A DNA stretch of 64,000 nucleotides from Beta vulgaris subsp. vulgaris (Eukaryota > Streptophyta > Magnoliopsida > Caryophyllales > Amaranthaceae), in the NCBI RefSeq assembly GCF_026745355.1, contig NC_079208.1, forward strand, positions 52,251,776 through 52,315,775, given 5' to 3'. Of this stretch, positions 58,479 to 64,000 are shown piece by piece. How positions within the stretch are numbered: position 1 is the stretch's first letter; every line of letters begins with the position of its first letter. The notes under the pieces were generated by a model. That model saw only the letters and a list, made by a program, of their open reading frames with translations. It was not told the origin of the DNA and ran no database searches. A program made the position numbers and the translations under genes.

Positions 58479-58666
58479 GAGTAATTAGTAATATAAATTA
58501 TACCAACATAATAATAATATTTAACAAAATAATTATAAAAGAATGGAGCTGAACTGAACTGAACTGAACTGATCTGAACTGAACTGATTGGAGCTGAACT
58601 GAACTGAACTTATTGGAGCTGAACTGAACTGAACTGAACTGAAAATAAGCTGGGGAGAACAGGCCC
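57669..58666. mobile_element. TGAAC-rich terminal-inverted-repeat element, TTA duplication (998 bp)
   Basis: Ends GGGCCTGTTCTCTTTGGC and GCTGGGGAGAACAGGCCC, with TTA at 57666-57668 and 58667-58669, as in PIF/Harbinger (Tourist) MITEs. Subterminal (CTGAA)n/(TGAAC)n arrays flank an AT-rich body. A partial second copy of its right half follows at 58683-58766. Confidence 0.8.
58319..58484. repeat. AAT/TAA microsatellite
   Basis: About 165 bases of nearly pure AAT/TAA trinucleotides with TGA and TAG/TAC interruptions, inside the TGAAC-rich element. Open frames here (poly-Leu, poly-Ile) are artefacts. Confidence 0.95.
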
Positions 58667-58769
58667 TTAGACCAACATAATAATAATAATTTAACAAAAT
58701 GGTTATAAAAGAATGGAGCTAAGCTGAACTGAACTGAACTGAAAATAAGCTGGGGAGAATAGGCCCTAA

Positions 58770-59100
58770 GGGCCTGTTCTCTTCGGCATAAAACAGCTAA
58801 ACTGAACTGAACTGAATTGATCTGAACTGAACTGAATTGAATTGAATTGAACTGAATTGAACTGAACTGAACAGAACTGCTCTGAACTGAACTGAATTGA
58901 ACTGAACTGAACTGAAATGAATAGTGATATGTGAGAGTAAAAGTATTGTTAAGAGCTGAACTGAACTGGTCTGAACTGAATTGAACTGCGGTCTGAACTG
59001 AACTGAACTGATCTGATCTGAACTGAATTGAACTGAACTGAATTGAACCGAACTGAACTGAACTGAACTGAACTGAAAATAAGCTGGGGAGAACAGGCCC
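58770..59100. mobile_element. TGAAC-rich MITE, TAA duplication (331 bp)
   Basis: Ends GGGCCTGTTCTCTTCGGC and GCTGGGGAGAACAGGCCC, with TAA at 58767-58769 and 59101-59103. Almost all of the interior is (CTGAA)n/(TGAAC)n. It shares ends with 57669-58666, and the left TAA directly adjoins that element's duplicated right end. Confidence 0.88.
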
Positions 59101-59106
59101 TAAGTC

Positions 59107-59882
59107 AGACTTTGGATTAACTTCGAATAACCAAAGCTTATAAGTTATGAGGGTATAATCTTTTAATAGGGGTAATTTTTTAAATTTTCTTTGATAATTT
59201 CTCTCCTTTGACCTTTTTGTCCCTCCTCCATCTCCCTCTCACTCCACCATGTTCTCCATCCCCTCTTCTTCCTTCCACACAACAACCAACACCCTTGCCC
59301 TACCCTAACTCCACCGCTCCCACGTGTAACTTCCTCCTTCCCAATTGTCAGGCCGATACGACTGTCAGACCCCAGTGAACCAGCTTGCAGGTCGCCCAGA
59401 TTAAGAGTGATTACTTTGTGGAAATCACAATAAACTCCTAGGAAGTTACACGTGGTCGGATGTAAAGTCCCATGACTAATCTTTTAGAGAGATGTTCGCA
59501 AGGTGAGGAGGGTGGGGAAGGGAATGATCGTATAGGTAAAGGGGGTAGGGGGGTGCTCACAGGGGGTGGTCGCAGGAAGAGGGGGTCGGGGAGGGGGTGG
59601 TCACAGGAAAAGGGGCGGGGGAGGGGTAGGGGGATGTTTGCATGGGTGGGGAAGCGAGTGCGGAGGGGTTTTGGGTTGGAAAGGATTAAAGGTAGATGTG
59701 TTTTGTTTTTATTTTTTTTATTTAATTAACGTTTAGGAATTTAAATAAAATTAAAAATATAAACCTGTAAAAATAAGACACATGGACAAATGACATACAA
59801 TTACAGGTTGTTTACCTCTTGAACCCCATAAAAGATAATACCTTCATAAGCTTTGTTTATTCAAAGTTAATTCAAAGTGTAG
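59107..59882. repeat. Inverted-repeat element with C-rich and G-rich halves (776 bp)
   Basis: ACTTTGGATTAACTTCGAAT, then CCAAAGCTTATAAG (59107-59145) is complementary to 59843-59882. The left half is C/T-rich (59210-59340), the right half G-rich (59505-59700), partly complementary. The 85-codon Gly/Arg frame at 59472-59729 is from the G-rich repeat. No target duplication found. The class is probably Mutator-like by analogy with 53819-55134. Confidence 0.6.
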
Positions 59883-60119
59883 ATCACCCAGTTAAAGGTT
59901 TTGGATTATCCTTGACAATTTTTCATTGTATCAAAAGGATGTTTTAATTTAGCATATTATATAGAGTTCTTATTTTTTTCATAAACAATATTTTAAAAGT
60001 GACATTTTGTGATAAACAACATTATAAATTTTTTTGTCAGATCAAACCTGTCAACCATTTTCGACATTGACTTTTTTTTTACCCCTTAATCTCCTCATTT
60101 TCCCTCCAATTTTGTTTTA

Positions 60120-61115
60120 CTAGAATTTTTTGCACGCGATGCGTGCTTGAATTTTTTTCGAAACAGAAACTCGATTTTCTTCGGCATAGAGTCACAATAT
60201 GAACATTAGACATACGAAGTATAATTGTTTTTAGTTGCAAAATTTGATTGGTTTAGTTTCTTTCACTTAAGTCTCTCACCATTTTTTTTGTTTTTTTTAC
60301 TTTTCAAAGTTAAATTCTATGAACAAATAGAAATTTTATTGAATTTATTTATGATTTCTAATATTATAATTTTTTAGTTGATTTTTGAATTAAGTACAAT
60401 ACTTCATAAATTGTAAAGAAAGTGGACACTTTGATTTCAAGTCAATTTTTTCATAGGTAGTAGTTTGTGATTGATTGTTATAATCATATTTTTGGTCTTT
60501 TTGTTTGAAGCCTCATTTGATTTGTAAGTGAATTTGTAATTTAGAATGGAAAGGGGGTAACATATATAGTCTCTTTTTTGGGGACACCATAGCTCCCCCC
60601 TTCTTAGGGATGGCAGGGGGGGTCAAGTAGGGGACCCGCCCCATCCCCGCCCAAGTGGGGCGGGGATGGGTCTAGGTTTGGTGGGGATGGGGCGAGGATG
60701 GGGATTAAAATTCTACCCGCAATGGATGGTGGAGCGGGTATGGATTTTATGATTAAAATTCTATTGATATACTTATATTATTTATTATTTTATCTTGAAA
60801 AATATAAATATGTGGATATGACGCAAGTAAGAAGCGGGTGCGGATACCCATGTGGGTGGTGGGGGTGGGGGTGAAGTGGGTACGACGCGGATATGAAGCG
60901 GGTGCGATTATCCATGTCGGTGGTGGGCGGGGATGGGTATAAATACGTACTTGGTGGGGCGCAGGTGGGTCTGAAATTTTCCTCCGCAATGGGTGGTGGG
61001 GCGGGGATGGGGATTAGAATTTTATGCGGGTGCGGGTGCGGGTGTGAAGGTACCATCCTCCGCACCCGTCCCGCCCAATTGCCATCCCTACGGCTCTTCT
61101 CTCATATAATAGAGA
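60120..61115 (-). mobile_element. Non-autonomous Helitron with nested MITE
   Basis: On the minus strand: A, TCTCTATTATATGAG, the interrupted 5' region, an AT-rich body matching 16008-16603, the hairpin GCACGCATCGCGTGC and CTAG followed by T (complement of A60119). A hAT-like MITE interrupts it at 60605-61090. Confidence 0.88.
60605..61090. mobile_element. hAT-like GC-rich MITE nested in the Helitron (486 bp)
   Basis: Ends TAGGGATGGCAG and TTGCCATCCCTA are inverted repeats of a type common in plant hAT MITEs. The interior is GGGGATGGGG/GCGGGTGCGGG repeats. Flanks CCCCTTCT and CGGCTCTT are not a clean 8-bp duplication. Pro/His-rich open frames on the minus strand are repeat artefacts. Confidence 0.75.
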
Positions 61116-61329
61116 TATGTTGTACTTTAACTTTTGAATGATATTTTACATAAACCTTTTTACCTTAATAATTAATCGCTATTATATAATAGAAAAAGAT
61201 AGGTCCAAATATATATAATTTTTTTATTATATATAGGAAATACTATGAAAAAGTAAATAATTTTTTTCCTTGTCTAACTTCTAAATTCTTATTTCACTAC
61301 AAATACACCTCTATTTTTTTTATCATGAC

Positions 61330-61704
61330 CCACCATTAATTGTGAATGGTTCTTGTGAATAGTGATTTGTAAGTAAATTTTTGTAAATGTTTTTGTATGT
61401 ATTGACGTTCTAGGTTATTAGTTTTATTTTGTATGTAAATTTTAAGTTTTAATAAAGTTTCCTGATTATTTGAGTGATTTGCGTGATTTTTTATAACGTG
61501 ATTTTCCTAATTGTATGAGTGATTTGTAAAGTTTCTTCTTTTAATTGATTTGTGAGTGAGTGTTGTAAATTAATTTTCGGTAGTTTTATTTGAGTGCTGA
61601 TTTTGATTTTTACAATCCTTTTGTAATTTAGAAGGGAAGAGGGGACAAAATAGGTATTTCAAAAGAGGACACGGTTGCTTCCCCCTTCCCTTATATAATA
61701 GAGA
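61330..61704 (-). mobile_element. Helitron fragment with intact 5' end
   Basis: The minus strand starts after an A with TCTCTATTATATAAGGGAAG and GGGGAAGCAACCGTGTCC, then a body matching 16330-16603. The 3' hairpin and CTAG are absent, so the element is truncated around 61330. Confidence 0.7.
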
Positions 61705-61877
61705 TATACCCACCCTCTTTCAAAACGTTTATTTTCGAGTTAAGTGGATCTAGCCAGTACCCTAGCGGTGGACAACATTGAAGAATGAGATAATCACATA
61801 ACATACTACATGACATATGACATAACATAATACACCATTGACTGTTTATTAAAAAAGGACGATCTACAATATAATTA

Positions 61878-62000
61878 TCTATATATATATATAAAACAAG
61901 GTTCATTTTGCTTACGTGTCAAGCCAGCATTATTCAATGTTCACTTTGCCTACGTGTCATGCTACTATTACATCTGCCACGTGTCATCGCCAAATTCGAC
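61878..62000 (+). mobile_element. Possible Helitron 5' end
   Basis: A, then TCTATATATATATATAAAAC, followed by repeated TACGTGTCA/CACGTGTCAT words, resembling ends of another plant Helitron family. No 3' hairpin plus CTRR partner was found downstream. Confidence 0.35.
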
Positions 62001-64000
62001 ACTCTATTATATACAAAAATTTTGATGTCACATGGCGTGATAATTTCCTTCCAAAAAAAACTACCTTGAAATCAAACAATGATATTAGTGTGGTAAGTTT
62101 CAAACAACTGCCTAAATTATAGCTACCGGTCAAATATAATTAAATGTTTTTTTTATATTTAAAATTCAAAATTCACCCACCAAGAATTGTTATTATAGTT
62201 GCGAAAAAATAAAGGTAAAAAATGTTATTATATAAGATGTTTATGTAATCACACCCTAATATAAACTGATTGTCCAGAAAATTAAAATGTGCATTCATCC
62301 TAATTTCAATTTCAATTCTAAATTCCTAAATGACAGTTATACTACTAATATATTAAATTAATTTTCACTAACTGTTAAAATTTAGAATCTTGATTTTTTC
62401 AATAGGTTTCTCACTCACTAACTGTAATATATTAGAATATTTTTCTATAGATTGGCATATTCACTATTTCATTTCAACCTCATGTTATTGTTTCAAATAA
62501 TTTGAATCTTGATTCTTCTCACTCACTGTTATCAATTTTAGGAATTATATGACTCATTTTAGTATTATAATTATAAGATATAACTAATTGCTAAAAACTA
62601 CATGCAAACAAAAATCATGGAAATTTCATCACAATTAGTCAAAAATCATTTTTTTTAAAAATAAACTTACCAAATAATTCCAACCTATATTGACCCATTT
62701 AGAAAATTATTTCGAACTCCATTCAATCCAACTCCTTCACAGATTTGTGGTTTTGCATGCGGTCTTTAAATCTTCTTCACTTTGTAGATGGAATGATGTA
62801 CACCTTGGTTGCATTAAGGGATTATAGTAACCATGCTTCAAATGCAAAGAACATAAAGATAATCAAAGGCTTAATTTCTTCACAAAACCCACATGCGTGA
62901 GTTTTATAATTGTTGTTGTTGCAAAAATCGATGACTTGAGAAGATAACAATTCAAAATGTTGGAGTATAATTTTGATCGATAATTTGTGGCTTTAAAGTA
63001 TAAAAATGTAGCTACTTATAAATGAGAGATTGTAATTTGATTTGCTTGAAGTCTCTAGATTTTAGAAGATGAGTAGGCGTATTTTTTGGACTTAATTTTT
63101 GGAGGTTTTGATGGAAAATCAAAGAGGAAGAAGAATGGCGTTTGGTAATGGATAATTGTTCATAAAGAAGTTTATATATGGTACATCAATATAAGGAAGA
63201 GGAAGAAAGAATATAATTCATTTAAGTTCCCTGAATAATCTGAATACAAACAATTGTATAAGTTTGCTATAAAGTGTAACACCTTATAAAGTATTGTATA
63301 TAAAGCTTGATATAAAGAGTTGAAAATAAAGTCTGATATCTTATTGTATAAGTTGATATTAAGGTTATATAAAAAAAACAATACAATTTTTAAACATATT
63401 ACTATGGTTTTATTTTTTGATGTATACATAACTAATTATCAGATCAAAAAATTGGTTTTTCTTTTTTGATGCATAATGTACGTACTTGATATATGATGTA
63501 TGCTTTTAGATATAGTTGAAGAATATTTTTGTGGACTATGCTACATAAGAAAAAAAATTATACGGTTAACTCATATGAGCCCTTTATTGGATATATCTAA
63601 CAGTACGACCAATCATAATTTCAGTACTAAAAATCATACAAGAGTTATTGACTTGGTGCTCGAAATCTAAATCCCAATTTCATAAGGAGCGTCTTAATGA
63701 AAGATATATAAATGAAATATATTGTCTATTTGATAAATAAACTCACATGTTTTTTTTAAAAAAATGATGGAAAACGTAATCACTCTTTACTTTGATTAAA
63801 TAATATTTAATACATAGGCTTAATTATAATATTTTGGTAAATATTTATGAACTTTACAACATATTTTTGACGAAACTATCATAAAATCTATCATTCCCAT
63901 GTAATTTGCAGGGGTCGAAAACCTATACTAAAAATTTTCGATCAAATTTATTAGTAGCATATATTATGTCCACTCACACATGAGAACCATGGTATTAGGG
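62001..64000. other. AT-rich intergenic DNA to the window end, nothing recognised
   Basis: No coding frame with a recognisable domain (the longest, 85 codons on the minus strand at 63172-63429, is of low-complexity Leu/Tyr/Asn/Ile composition), no RNA gene and no clear repeat ends. Confidence 0.5.

Noticed and set aside
58221..58552. Poly-leucine and poly-isoleucine open frames
   Set aside because: They are translations of an AAT/TAA microsatellite; no gene.

Overview
This is nuclear DNA of a flowering plant. Genes have GT-AG introns, intergenic DNA is very AT-rich, and plant transposon classes dominate (Stowaway, Helitron, hAT, CACTA, Mutator-like, Copia). The gene content is eudicot-like. 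The abundant TGAAC and GATCA repeat families make me think of Caryophyllales (Amaranthaceae such as spinach or quinoa), but that taxonomic guess is weak.

Three host genes are supported. (1) At the left edge, minus strand, lies the 5' end of the 40S ribosomal protein SA gene (uS2, RPSA), running off the window, with a telobox and a site II motif upstream. (2) The centre (11754-27276, plus strand) is a complete 16-exon gene for a NOC1/MAK21/CEBPZ-type nucleolar protein (Arabidopsis SLOW WALKER2), which I could splice in frame to 1090 residues. (3) A two-exon class III cytosolic/nuclear small heat shock protein lies at 28432-29908, minus strand, with two perfect heat-shock-element dimers about 300 bases upstream. 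RPSA and NOC1 both serve ribosome production and both have telobox-type motifs nearby.

The rest is transposons and repeats. From 1 to 9.8 kb: Stowaway MITEs, a 20-bp minisatellite, a 1.5-kb LINE-like insertion with 16-bp target duplication, a three-copy higher-order tandem repeat of about 750 bp, and Helitrons. From 30.3 to 36 kb: a nest of AT-rich terminal-inverted-repeat elements containing a Mutator-like element and a Stowaway MITE with a paralogous empty site. From 36.2 to 42.8 kb: a small Helitron, a deleted Copia element, two hAT derivatives with perfect 8-bp target duplications, and a repeat-bearing unclassified element. From 45.6 to 55.2 kb: a Mutator-like foldback MITE, a CACTA element, a nearly intact very young Copia retrotransposon (48498-53794) and a long-arm Mutator-like element. 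From 55.3 to 61.7 kb: Tourist-like MITEs, another foldback, TGAAC-rich elements with TTA/TAA duplications, and a Helitron with a nested hAT MITE. The last 2 kb hold nothing I recognise.

I did not find a clearly undescribed biological system. The oddest items are the higher-order repeat at 3576-6084, the single in-frame stop just before the zinc knuckle of the young Copia element, a Helitron pair carrying a tRNA-like module in the same antisense orientation, and an inverted duplication that copies the edge of a hAT insertion.
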